From Mastacembelus armatus (taxonomy: Eukaryota > Chordata > Actinopteri > Synbranchiformes > Mastacembelidae): a stretch of 64,000 nt of DNA. Made by a program: the position numbers and the translations under genes. Below the pieces are notes generated by a model. The model made no database searches and was not told the DNA's origin. It was given only the letters and a program-made list of their open reading frames with translations. Shown in pieces: positions 43,401 through 55,100 of the stretch (position 1 is the first letter of the stretch; each line of letters starts with the position of its first letter). The stretch is taken from contig NC_046655.1 of NCBI RefSeq assembly GCF_900324485.2, forward strand, positions 11,732,071 through 11,796,070. The letters run 5' to 3'.

Positions 43401-44686
43401 ATCCCCTCTTGGACCTGAAAACGCAGAAAAAGACTCAAGATAACTGAGACTCAATTAAAACTCTTTCTTAGGAACAACAAACATAACAGTTATTATAAAA
43501 TCACTCAAGCAAAACCATTATAGCTTTTCCTAAAACAAATAATGACTCACAGAAAACTGCTCCACCCACTGAGAATCAACGAATCATTTCTGCCTCCAGA
43601 GCTGAGAACTTTTAGATGAATGAAACTTATAAACTGAGTAAGTGCAACACCAGTAAAACCCTAACCCACTATTAGTATCCAGCCTACCCTTTAAGTGATG
43701 AATACCAATAAAAAATAGAAAATAAACAGGAAAAGAATATTACAGGATATAAAACACAGTGGTGAGATGATGAAGTACCTTAGCCAGTATATATTTGTTG
43801 AGGTAGGGCATGTATCCATGATTAGACACAGGTCCGTTATCATCATCCTGGAAGTGCTCCTCCAGAGCCACGGGGTCGTGTGGGATCTTCAGCACTGTGT
43901 ACAGGTTGTGAGAAAGCACCTGAAAAGGAAACACACACACACACACGTATCTATAGAGAAGATGTGTTGTCGTGTGTAAAGGTCAGCACAGAGTCTCGGG
44001 CTTCTGTGCGCGCCGCGTTTCTTCATATATCCACAAACGCGCGCACACAAGCACAGACAGGTAGTCGTCGGTGATTAAACGTGTCCGGACAGCTTTCTGC
44101 TATTTCCCTGGATTCTTCTCTGCTGAGGGCGCTCGGTCAGACAAAGTTAACACTCACTGTGGAGTTAAAGATACAAAACTAGATGCTTCCTTGTTGCTGT
44201 CGTCTTTTATAAAAGACCCCGACGGGGGGTGGGGGGTGGTATGTCACTGTTGGGCCTCAGGAAAAAGAATGGACTTTGAGCCTGAAGCTGAATAGTGGTC
44301 TCACACCTCAGCTCCAGTCTGAGCAGGTTACGTGTCTGTTAGACGAGGTCTTGTTTAAAGTATATGGACTTGTGTTTCAGCCTGTGGGAGGTTTGTGTGT
44401 TAAATGTTCCTTTACAATATAACCTTAACTCACATATGCCAATAATAATAATTAGCAACATATAAAGGAAACTACAGAGACTGGTGACCTCAGTCGGAAA
44501 AGCAGCACAAATAAACACGGTCTGTTTCTGTCCTCTCCAGTGGACGCCCCTCGGTCTCAGTTTCCTGGATTTAAAACAATTATGACTTACCTTTAACTGC
44601 GACTTGGACACCTTTCCACATTTCTCCACGTCCAGCGACGTGAAAGCGTACCAGATGGATTTAAGAAGTTCGGATTTTAGGTCCAT
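39062..44686 (-). CDS. def6: DEF6/SWAP-70 family guanine nucleotide exchange factor
   Basis: Twelve coding exons on the minus strand: 44591-44686, 43779-43919, 43232-43414, 42393-42623, 42150-42296, 41931-42039, 40869-41089, 40656-40763, 40217-40383, 39672-39864, 39483-39573, 39062-39273. Total 1899 nt, 632 aa; human DEF6 is 631. The N-terminus ([17 protein letters not shown]) is the EF-hand-like region of this family. A PH domain spans about residues 217-305 ([20 protein letters not shown]), then a long coiled coil rich in Glu, Arg and Gln, and a conserved [11 protein letters not shown] block. KSIWYAF and YEMSASD fit DEF6 over SWAP70. Known role: PIP3-binding Rac/Cdc42 exchange factor in lymphocyte signalling. 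Odd points: a Ser/Arg-rich insert in exon 7, and exon 9's acceptor lies behind a long (TG)n run. Fish have several def6 copies; which one this is cannot be settled here. Confidence 0.88.
40396..40461. repeat. (CA)n microsatellite at a splice acceptor
   Basis: About 33 CA units. On the minus strand it is (TG)n and ends 12 bases before the acceptor AG of def6-like exon 9, so it stands where the pyrimidine tract should be. Confidence 0.9.
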
Positions 44687-44699
44687 CTTGGAGACCCGT

Positions 44700-47600
44700 T
44701 TGTGCGCAAAACAGCTACATTTCCGACCGTAGCGCAGCAGGTTTTACGCAGCTACAGACGAGTGGTGGTGCTGAGAATTGCCAAATAACATGTGGGGCAG
44801 AGCACAGACTGCTGTGCAAACGGCAAAGGACCAAAAAGGAGACAGATGTAGGGCAGACTAAAGAGGCGGAGAGTCCCACACGCTCTTCCACAGTATATAT
44901 TCCATTTATATTATGGGAGTAAAAGGAAAAAACCTTTACAAATCTAAACTTCTCCAACATATTCTGGACGTTTTGAGTTTGAGTGTATCTAAACAGAACT
45001 GACACACTTAGTGAGCAAATTTTGACACAGATTTCCAAGGTCTAGGAAATGTATCCTGAATTCCTCGATGTACCAAAACCAAATAAGTGGGATCCGTGAT
45101 GTTATCAGAGCCAAGACGTTTGGTTTAGGGACACACCCATTTGTTTAGTGAGCCTAAAGCCATATTTATTTTAGCTGCTCCAGACCCTAAAAAGTGCACC
45201 ACAAACACATACAGAGTTTTTACATCTTAAACAAATCTGAATGTGTTCTGATGTCAGGGAAATAGAGAAATGGCTTTTAAAATTCAAATTATTTATATTG
45301 AAGAATTTGAAGTTAGTCAATATAGTGCTTCATTGATTTATTTAATGAATTTTAGGACACTGTCCGGAATAAATCAGTTCAAACCAACAGTTTTCTTAAG
45401 TTTTATGAGCAAAATGCACCTTGTACTTTCCTTGATGCTCAGATATCAGAGCTAATCTTCTGTGTGGTGAAACTGCTGGTGGGGACGTGGGAACCGCAGG
45501 CAAAATACATTAAACAAGGACAGTGTAATTAGAAAGAAAACGCCCGCAAGCTTTGTTAGAGCACAATCTAGGCTAATCAATAGAATAATTAGGTCAGAAA
45601 ACTGTAGTCATTGTTTAGAGGCCACATGATAAAGCCTCCCTGTCTCTAAACATTGATGTATGTAGGTCTTAAGGTAAAGTTTGTGATACATGTATGAAAA
45701 TCTACTTCATATTATCCAATTGGACTATAGTTCATGATTTTCTGCTCCACCAAAAAAATCAATGGTGTGTCAGGCTGTTGCGTTTCATCACACTCAGCAG
45801 TGGATCTGTGTCCGCTGTCCCTCTTTAAGGGCAGATGTTATCACCACTGTCTCAGGTGGTAGAAATGAGATGTCATCCAGTTAGCCATAATTCAGATTTG
45901 CCTGACCAGAGGTCTCAGTGAGGACCAAGCACTCACAAATAATTTACCACTCTGGCACACTGGAAGCGTGGCCTTTCTCATAAAATAAAGACCTAGATGG
46001 GTTTCTACACATCTTTAAAATGCATACTGGAGCATTACACCTGCCATCTGTCAGGATAAAGGATAAATTCTTCACTTATTTCCAACTTCAGAGGATAAAA
46101 CTCACATTAAAACCCCCAAAGTGCTCTTTACAAGTGTTCCGCAATCCCCACAACATAAAATTTATACATTTTAATTTGCCTTTACCATTGCTGTACTGTA
46201 TATTATCAGTGTGACATTACAGGAATGCTATTACATTATCATCTTTTTGAAATATTCAAGGGCAGCAGACCTTGACATTACGATTTCCAGCATCAAATCA
46301 ATATCATATCCTATAATGAGTCAAAGATTTTTGTTTATTGTTGACAGATAGGCTATAGTTTACAATTTCATGTCATGCTTGCACTCTTGGTAATTATTAC
46401 AGTACATTATAGGCTACATTATTGTACATAGGATATATGTCATATATTACAATAACAGTAGCGATAAAAAGGCTTAGGAGGCTGGAAGAAAAGCTAATGG
46501 ATGTGTATCATCATCAGTGTGTGTAACAATCATCCAACACATATAATACATCCATGTGAAAAACAAAACAAACAAAAAAAAACACACTTCCACACTCATC
46601 ACAGGAATAGTTTACACTTTGAGAAATATTACTTCATCATTTTGTCAGGAGGTAGTTGATGAAAAAAAATTTTACTACTCTCATGTGTGTCTGCTAAAAA
46701 TGAAGCAGCAGCTAGGGCTGCTAGCTTAGCCTAGCATAAGGACTGGATACCGCTAGCTTGTCTTTGTCAGCACCTCTAAACCTAAACTGCATGTTGTATC
46801 GTGTTTAACACTTTTTTTGTATTGACTAAACAAAAAAACAAAGTGTGCCTATTAACTACTCAGGATAGTTGTGCCTTCCTGCTCTCATGCTTCATGATAA
46901 TCTGGTTCTAGCTTTACATTTACTATACAGACTGATACCAATCTACTCATTTGTCTCTTGACTAGAAAATCATTCGCTAAATGCTGAACGCTTTCTTTAG
47001 GTCAACTTTAGTTGGATGTTGAAGAAATGTGAGAAAAAAAAAATGCTAATCTCCACTTTTTTTGAATGTTTCATGCTAGTTATAGCCTCCAAAACATCTG
47101 GGCCATGCCAGTGCAGCAGAGCATTTTAGAATAGTGTTATTCATAAAATAAAATGGTGTCAGGTCAACTTGCATTTCAGAAACTCTACAGTGACCTCTGG
47201 AAGACCTATATTAAAGCAATCATAATCTTATCAAATATCTTACCAACGCACAGTAAACATTACATCAGCTTGTCAAATGTACAGTATAAACGGCACAAAA
47301 CAGCACAGACGATATTAAGCTATTTCCTAAAGCACCATTCTAGCACAGTGTAGTCTTTGTGATGGAAAAACTAACTGATGTGCATTCGAACATCTGCTGA
47401 ACACAGCCAGACTAAATCCTGTAAAGTGGAAAACTGCTGGTGAACATTCCTGTGCATTCAGTGGTGAGATGTACTACTTGAGGACAAATCCAGTATGAGA
47501 GTAGTTCAACTCTAAATAATCATTTTGAATGCATACAGTCTTCGTAACGAAGCATATTAATTCATGCCATTATTTAATTATTTACAAAACTAAACCATAC

Positions 47601-48470
47601 AGCAAAAAAGGCAAAGAGCTTTGTTTTGTACTCCCATACAGTCTTTGAGATAAACTGCTGGCACCACAAATAATTGATGTCAAACTATCTCTTGTTTGCA
47701 GGTATAACTGCATCAAATGGATAAAAGATTTTGGTGGATAAAAGTGCACCAATTTACCCAACGCTGAATTCAGGAAGTATGTGTAGAACTGTGCTGAAGA
47801 CAGAGTCGGGCAATCCAAGAGGGTAAAAGAGTTGCGAAGTGTGAGGAGTTGCAGGTTTTTGGCACTAAATTCCTATTTTCTTTTAGAAATATCTTTAAGG
47901 TTCCTCAACTTAGAAACAAATGAGTTGTTTAGATATTTGAACAATTCATATGTTTGATATGACAAAACACTACAATGCCACTAAGCCTAAGCTGCCCTTG
48001 CTATGGAGAAGAAGCCAATCAGAGATGTGAATCAGAACAAAGCCAAGTCACGGAGAAGAACAAAGCACAATATTGTAGTTGCTTAATTCAAATCCAAAAT
48101 TGATCCAGAGACATAAAGTGAAACAGATTCATTCTGCTGAATGTATTAGCAGGTTTCTACAAAGCCTCCATCTCTCAGGAGTTGGCTCCTGCCTTCTCAG
48201 ATTTGGCTTTTACCACTGACTTCTTAAAAATCAATGATTTGAACAGTGGTTTGTTCTGCTCATTTTAAAGTTGCATGCACCATCCAAACATTGGAGGTGC
48301 TCCAACTGACAGTCATTTAACACTGCCAGACAGTAAATGGGACTTCTACTTGCAGGACCCTGGATACCCCAAAGAAACTTTCCCAACCTCGCAACTCTAT
48401 CACTCTTTCAGGGCATTGTTCATTATCAGACTTAATCGTTCACAAATTGGTCAATCGTTGGCTTAAAATT
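44700..48470. other. Gene-free spacer between def6-like and tetraspanin genes
   Basis: No coding exon recognised on either strand. It includes the presumed def6-like promoter next to 44700, a dispersed fish repeat at 46600-46860, and presumably the tetraspanin 3' UTR near its right end. Confidence 0.45.
46600..46860 (+). repeat. Dispersed teleost repeat
   Basis: Contains tactactctcatgtgtgtct, then gctagcttagcctagcataa, ggactggataccgctagc and cagcacctctaaacc, in the order of a common fish repeat. A second, inverted copy lies at 695-805. Class not assigned. Confidence 0.55.
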
Positions 48471-48475
48471 GACCA

Positions 48476-49582
48476 TTAATGTGCCACTACACGTCGATGT
48501 TGTCTTGGTGCCAGTTTGTTGGCAAGCAGACAGGCCAGGGCAATGCCTCCGATCTGCGTGAAGGCTAATCCCAACACAGTGGCAGCGATGTGGAAGACGT
48601 TGTCGTTGACCAAACTGAAGACTTTGCGGAAGCAGCCGTGTGGATGGATTCCAGCAGCAACCACTCCATCAGAATCATCGGAGAGAAGAGGTCGGTTCTT
48701 GCAGCCCTTGCGTCTCACGCAGCAGCTGTCTGGCAGGGACACAGAGGTACCATTCTCAGCAGGCACAAAGGTCATATGTTGGATAGCCCAGTCTGAAGTA
48801 AGCCAGTCGCGCCAACCCTCAGCTCCACAACACTCCAGGGCTCTCTGCAGGCTGTCTAGAGCATCGGCACGACCTTCATCCTCTGTGTAGCCTGCCACTG
48901 CTCGCTGTAAGCCGCTGCGAAACCCTCCAGCAATGTCTTCACGGTAGAAGAGACCAGAGAGTCCAGCTGCTAAACCGGCTATAAGTGCAGCGAGTTGGAA
49001 GAACCCATAAGCCCGTAGGACACAGGGCAGGTTTGCAGCCACTCCCAGACAACCCAGGAAGCCCCAGGCAGTGATGGCAGCACCTGTGGTCAGAAGAATG
49101 AGTGGAGCGTTGGGGTAGCGATTGGCAGACAGCAGCATGTAGTCTGCAAGGGAAATCTGAGCCCACACACCCATGGTGAAGATGGCCAAGCCGGCTGCCC
49201 AGAAGAGGCAGCTGAAGGCCAGGAGACCTAGGCGCAGCAGGTGCATGATTCCCACTGGGTGGCAGCAGGGTGGGGCAGCACCCACAGGTGGAGGTGCAGG
49301 GGGTGCCAGGGAGGCCTCTGAGCACATGGACAAGGATAGACGCTGCTGCTGGTGCTGCTGCTGCTGCTGCCGTTGGAGGTGCTCTTCCTGCTCTTGATAT
49401 GGAGACAGCAAGTACCCGGGGATAGCGGAGGGTCGACGAGGAAGAGGAGGAGGAGTGAGCAGGTCGAGACCCCTTGGAGAGGACAGTCTTCGCACAGCTA
49501 GCTGCTCACGTTCCCAGTCCAAAGCCCGTCTGCTGGGACTTGGCCGAGCTGACAGGGAGCCGTAAGGCAGTGCAGAGCTCAT
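48476..49582 (-). CDS. Intronless tetraspanin with N-terminal extension (TSPAN6/7-like)
   Basis: One uninterrupted frame of 368 aa. Four membrane segments at about 116-140, 160-182, 190-212 and 329-354. The large outer loop (213-328) has the tetraspanin CCG at 251-253, a PDSCC, and two further GC cysteines, six in all, plus one NGT glycosylation site at 278. The loop and the last membrane segment (AFTQIGGIALACLLANKL) resemble TSPAN6 and TSPAN7, whose genes have many introns. The first 113 residues have no tetraspanin counterpart: they are rich in Pro, Ser and Arg and include a Gln run (RQQQQQHQQQ). An inner ATG at residue 113 would give a normal-length tetraspanin. The start used has A at -3. 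Lack of introns suggests origin from a reverse-copied mRNA. Function unknown beyond membrane-microdomain organisation typical of the family. Confidence 0.8.
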   Translation of the reverse strand: MSSALPYGSLSARPSPSRRALDWEREQLAVRRLSSPRGLDLLTPPPLPRRPSAIPGYLLSPYQEQEEHLQRQQQQQHQQQRLSLSMCSEASLAPPAPPPVGAAPPCCHPVGIMHLLRLGLLAFSCLFWAAGLAIFTMGVWAQISLADYMLLSANRYPNAPLILLTTGAAITAWGFLGCLGVAANLPCVLRAYGFFQLAALIAGLAAGLSGLFYREDIAGGFRSGLQRAVAGYTEDEGRADALDSLQRALECCGAEGWRDWLTSDWAIQHMTFVPAENGTSVSLPDSCCVRRKGCKNRPLLSDDSDGVVAAGIHPHGCFRKVFSLVNDNVFHIAATVLGLAFTQIGGIALACLLANKLAPRQHRRVVAH

Positions 49583-49700
49583 GATCTTCGCTCCGGCTTT
49601 ATCTACTCCTCTCTCTCTCTTTTACACACTCCCCCTCTCTTCTTTCCTCTATCAGTGCCTTCACTCTTGTCCTCCTGCAACACACTATCCCCCTCCCACC

Positions 49701-49708
49701 TTTTTATG
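49701..49708 (-). promoter_or_regulatory. TATA-like box upstream of tetraspanin gene
   Basis: Reads cataaaaag on the minus strand, about 120 nt before the start codon. It would place transcription start near 49675, giving a roughly 90-nt 5' UTR with a GA-rich stretch. Confidence 0.35.
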
Positions 49709-49719
49709 ACTGGTTATTA

Positions 49720-51580
49720 ATCCGCCACCAACACAACCAACGCTGACTGGACTATAAATCTTGCTGATGGGTGTCACGCCGTGCTGTTATCTGCATCCAC
49801 AGCCCCCGTTTTCCATCCGATTTATCTGTTTATTTCGGGCATTCTTTCCACCTGCATGGCCACCAGTACTCTAAATTCCTGCGCTGATAGCCACATTCTG
49901 ACTTCTGCTCGCTCGCTGCTGCCCCTCACTATAGTTAAGACAAGAGGTGTTAGCGCTGGGATGGACTGAGAATCCACCCATGCACACCCTCTCTCGGTGT
50001 GGAGGAGACATCTGTTTCAATGTGACTTTGGTCCATTTGTGGAATAAATGATCTCATGTCTATACACTATTTGTAGAAATTCAGCTTTCCCAACATTTAA
50101 CCTTTGTGATGTATTGAAAGAAGATATGGACTATCAGATTTTTTTTTAAGTGTAGAAAACAAAAAATTAAAGTTTGAAATATTACTTTACTTCATCTGAT
50201 ATTTAACATTTATGATACCATTTTGATGACATAATAGATACATTTCTTATGCTTATAAAGCACATAATAAGATCATTTGACAGCCGGCTCTGGTTTTTAT
50301 CCATCCTACAACAAAAAACACTGCTTTTTTCCCCAAATACCTCAGAAACAGTCCTCCAATCGACCAAGTGAACACATATAATCTGACAGAAGGAAGACTG
50401 TCGAGAACTGCTGTGGTATAAATGCAAAAAAACAGGTAAAGTGGAATCATGACCCAAAAAATTAGTTATTCACCATTTAGTTTCACATTATACATTTAGA
50501 AACATATGATGTGCTAAAAATAGAAAACCATTTCAAACCAAGCATTAAAACTCACTGCAATAACACTTTGTTGGTCTCCTGTTAAACGATGCTGCCAATT
50601 TTATTCTAATGATCTCTGCCTGGCACACTAGCCCCCCCCCCCATTAAACCCCTGTCCAATCAGAGCTAATTAAAGCTTCTCAGTTAATTAACCACATTCA
50701 AATGACTCTTTTTATAAGGACAATTATAACAGTGACATGATGATGGAGAAGGGAATATCCAGATAGATGTACATCGCAAATTCTGTTTGTTTGGACTGCA
50801 GAAAATAGTAAAATAGTAAATTTTTCCTGCTTTAGAAACAGAAATTTTAATTTGGCTACAACAACTATTTTAACTTCTCAGGTGTTTGCCAGGTTACATG
50901 AGCAGAGAAAAGCCATGTTTGCCAGTGTACCAGTGATAAGAACACAGACAGCTGAGGGTCTGTTGAGGAAATGAGGTTATGTTTATGATGTTTATAATTA
51001 ATCTTTGGTCTAGAATCATCAGCTCACTGACACATTGTTTTATGTGCAGGCGGGAAGTGAAGGAAATACATCACCTGACACATCCAGGATGAGATTTTAT
51101 AGGCAAATCCAACTCGCCCACCCATCCATACATTAGCTCTACTCACTTTTTGGATCACTGGACCAGAGGAGGGGTACACCTGGGACAGGTCGCCAGTCTA
51201 TCACAGAGGGTACCTCCAATTCAGCTCCTTCAAAATAAAGCAGCAGAGAACAACGGCTGAGGAAAACTTTACTGTTATGGCTGCAGAACTGCCCTTTTGA
51301 AACAATAAAAGCATCATAAGGCAGGCACGCCTTAAAGCACGTTCAAATCATACCTGCTATTACTAAAGTTATTGCAGTTCATCAAATTTGCACATTTTTA
51401 CTGCAGTCTAGTTTCCACAGTGAAAAAAAAGCACACATTTGACAAAACCTTTTCTGCTTCATCCTTCATAATCATCCCATGACCTTTCACATGCCTACCA
51501 TGTTGAAAAAACACTGCCTTAGAGTGTAACGCAATCTACCCCTGCTGAAAAAAAAAAAAAAAAAATCATGATATAAAAGG
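49720..51580. other. Gene-free spacer between tetraspanin and zinc-finger genes
   Basis: No coding exon recognised. It carries a LINE-like repeat fragment at 51111-51215 and homopolymer runs (C-run near 50631, A-run near 51548). Confidence 0.45.
51111..51215 (+). repeat. Fragment of a teleost LINE-like repeat
   Basis: Contains cccacccatccatacatta and gtacacctgggacaggtcgc followed by cagtctatcacag, a pattern I know from the ends of fish non-LTR elements. The fragment is short and diverged. The family is not certain. Confidence 0.5.
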
Positions 51581-51585
51581 TAGCA

Positions 51586-51591
51586 TTTATT
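51586..51591 (-). terminator. Poly(A) signal candidate for the zinc-finger gene
   Basis: AATAAA on the minus strand about 555 nt after the stop codon. Confidence 0.3.
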
Positions 51592-52144
51592 GGATGGCAC
51601 TAGATTATATTATGTTCCCTGCTCTGCTTCAGTTTTACAGCCTACTCCTTGAACCTCTGGCCTGCAACCTGATTATTATTTGCATTACTGTTATTTGAAA
51701 GTCTGCATCTTAAAACTAGGGAGGTGCACACCAATGATTCACAATATTACAGAGACAATAAATGGTCAGTATATGACATGAATAAATCTTTTTAATGAAC
51801 AATTCTGTTCACCTCTCTTAAAAAAAAAACAAAACATTTTCAACATGATTGTAAGTTCCATGTTTCAAGGCAAATGGAGATGAGATAGTGTAGCTGCAGT
51901 TATATGTCCATATGCAGTATTTGAAAATTAATAACCTCTAAAAATCAGTTTTCAGAATAATATACCCAGTTTATAATGCAGTCAGTATAATCAAGGCATG
52001 GGGTAAACATTGTCTTCCTGATTTGCAGAAAATATATTCTCTCCTAATATAAGCGTGTTAAATCTGATACTGAACTTAAACATCTTAAGACAGTTCACAT
52101 TCTTTTTCACTATTCCACTACTTTAACCACTTAGTCTCTCTCCT

Positions 52145-55100
52145 TTAATTATTTGATTCCTCAGGCTGCATGGAGTCCACAGACTCTGGTGCTTCTCCTT
52201 CCTTCCTGTGTGTCTCCATGTGTTTCTTCAGTTTGGCTTTGGATGCAAATGTTTTCATACACTGGTAACAGTACGGCTTCACTGGCTTCAGCCCTGAATG
52301 GCTACGTTTGTGTCGTGCCAGTTCTGATGAGCTCTTGAATTTGAGTTCACACACGTTGCAGGGATACGGCCTTTCCCCCGTGTGAATCCGCTGGTGCAGC
52401 TGAGCCTCGCTGAGAGTGAGAAATGACTTCTCACAGTGTCCGCAGGGGAACGGCCTCTCTCCTGTGTGAATGAGGTTGTGTCTGGTCAGTGCATATGGCT
52501 TGGTAAAGCCCTTCCCACAGTAGGTACAAGGATATGGGCGGGCGCCGGTGTGGGAGATGATGTGTTCTTGCTGTGTTTTCTTGCTCTTGAAACGTTTGTC
52601 ACACTGAGGGCAGGAGTAGGGCCTGTCGTCCATGTGAGACCTGTGGTGTTTTGAAAGCTCACCCTGGGACAAAAAGCCCTTCCCACATTGTGAACAGAGG
52701 AAAGGTTTCTCCCCAGTGTGCATCCTCTCATGCCTGGCTAGCACAGACACCAGTGTGAACCTCTTTGGGCAGTGGGAGCACTGGAAAGGCCGCTCACCCG
52801 TGTGAACACGGAGGTGTTTCATGAGCATAAAGCGCAGCGAGAACTGTTTGTTGCACTGGTTACACTGGTAAGGACGCTCCCCAGTGTGGGTGGACAGATG
52901 TCGCTTCACGTCAGACCTCCGAGTGTATGTCTTCTCACAGTGTGGACACTTAAACTGACGCTTCACCAGATGCATCTGCCGGTGCTGGGAGCGTGCCAGC
53001 AGGGAGTCAAAGCCTTCGCCACACTGCTGGCAGATATAGCGTTTACTGGTGACATGGGACTTCCTGTGCTCGAGCAGCTCAGAGGAGGTGGGGAAACTCT
53101 GGCTGCAGATGGAGCAGATCTGAGGGAGCTGACTCTCCTGTGAGTGACACTTCTTGTGATGGACAGTTAATGCTCGCAGATTGGAGAAAGAGCTCCTACA
53201 CAGCTGGCAGGAGAAGGAGATGGCCACACCGTGATGTTTACTCTCATGCTTTGCCAGATCCCACGAATGCTGAAAGGTTCGGTCACACTGCGAGCAATGA
53301 AACGGTCTTTCTCCTGTGTGAGTCAGCTGGTGTCTTCTGACGTCTGACGTACGAGTAAACACTTTGCCACACGTTTCGCATGTGAGGGCCTTTTGCCTGC
53401 TCTGAGACTGAGGGACATTTGCATTGCTTTGGTTGTCAGGCTGTTCTGCTGCCCCCAGCTCTGTGGTTCCTTGGGGGAAAAGTTTAATTGATGTAAATAT
53501 TTCATCAGAACTGGAGGGAGACGGTGTAAACTTGGCTCCTGAGAGATTCCTGTAAACTTCTGTTCGAACACTCTGCATGTGGAAGTGAGGAGGGCTGTTT
53601 TCATCTGAGCTGTGAAAAGGACACTGTGAACAGGTGAAGATAATCGATGTCATCTCACTGGAATCTCCTGCAAATAAAACGAACACAGCTGTGAGTGAAA
53701 CATGTGGATTTTATTTGACAAGGTCAGATATTTTTCTCTTCTTCATGTCAGTATGTTACCTTTGTCCATTCCTCTGACTGCTATCACAGACGGGGCAACT
53801 GATACATCAGCTTTGCTCCTGGAGAAATAAAAACATTTCAGTGCAGAACATTCATATCAATCTTAATATATATGTTACAATTTTAGAAATAAGTGTTTTA
53901 AAAGAAGTATTTTGGGAAACTGCTTTTAGAATGTGTAGATGTTCTTTAAAAAAAAAATCCTATATCAAAAGATGTAGCAATTACAATATAAATGTTTTTG
54001 TACATTTTTGGCTCCTCTATAATATCCTTTGACAATCTCTTGAATTTACACTTCTGCCAACTGGATGAGGTCTTCACTTGTAGACGAGAGGATCTGCGGA
54101 CGTTAGCCGTGGCACCAGACTGTTGTGTTTCATAGACAGAAACTTCACTGGAGACATCTGTCATTTCTTCAGGGACAGAAAGTGATTTGTAGTTATCCTT
54201 CAGGTGCGTGCAAGATGAGTTAATGTCGCTCTCTAGGCCTCCAGGTTGGAAATCTTCCTTCACTTCTTCAATAATTTCTCTCTTGTCACCAGATTGGACA
54301 CTTGTTTTATGTCCTTCAATTATTTTCCCTTCATCTGTAGCATTTCCTGACCCAACCTCATCATTTAAAGATGAATCATTATTCTTTCCTGTCAGTACAT
54401 CTTGACCCAGGCTCTCCTTCCTTAAGGCAAATGTTTTTGTCAGAGTCTCCAGAGCTTTAGCAACACCCACAGTTTCACTTGTTTCTTCCACTCTCAGGCT
54501 ATTGGCCTCCTCACTGCTGGTGTTATCTGTGCTAACAGCCACAATCTCTTCTTCATAGAAATCTGTCTGAACTTGAACTTCAGCTGACTCAACCACTTCA
54601 TCCGCTTCAGATGCTCCAACTTCCACTTCTGTGTAGACAGCCACGACGCTGTACTGGTCCACTCCAACAAACGTGACAGGGTTGGCATAGTTGTGGATGG
54701 ATTCTAGTCCGACAGAGATGTTTGTCTTCTGTGAAGGAGGAATGGATAAAGCCGACATGATGCAGCTGCCAATGGTGGATGATGGGCCATCTACGAAAAA
54801 CATAAGGAGTAAATGACTGAAACACTATACTTTTTGAGACAATTTCTGGGGGCAGCAAATTGCACTAACTGCGTAGTGTATAACACATCAGAAAAACGCC
54901 CACTAAAAAAAAAGCTCTACTTACATGGCATTTTCAACAGTCCTGAACTTTTGTAGTGCTCCAGGACTGAGCTCAGCTCTTCTGTTGTGGATTGCACATA
55001 TTCCTCCAACACAGAGGGAGCAGAGGTGAGCCAGGCTGCAGTCTGTAATCACAGCACAGCTCTAGAAAGGCTCTTGGTAAAATGGCATGGCCCCTTTCAC

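Noticed and set aside
48516-48890. 124-codon open frame on plus inside the tetraspanin gene
   Set aside because: Antisense shadow; low-complexity product without domain features.
51548-51566. A-run as sign of a retrocopied gene tail
   Set aside because: No processed gene copy lies next to it; it is a plain homopolymer.
52772-53143. 123-codon open frame on plus over the zinc-finger exon
   Set aside because: Antisense of repeated finger codons.
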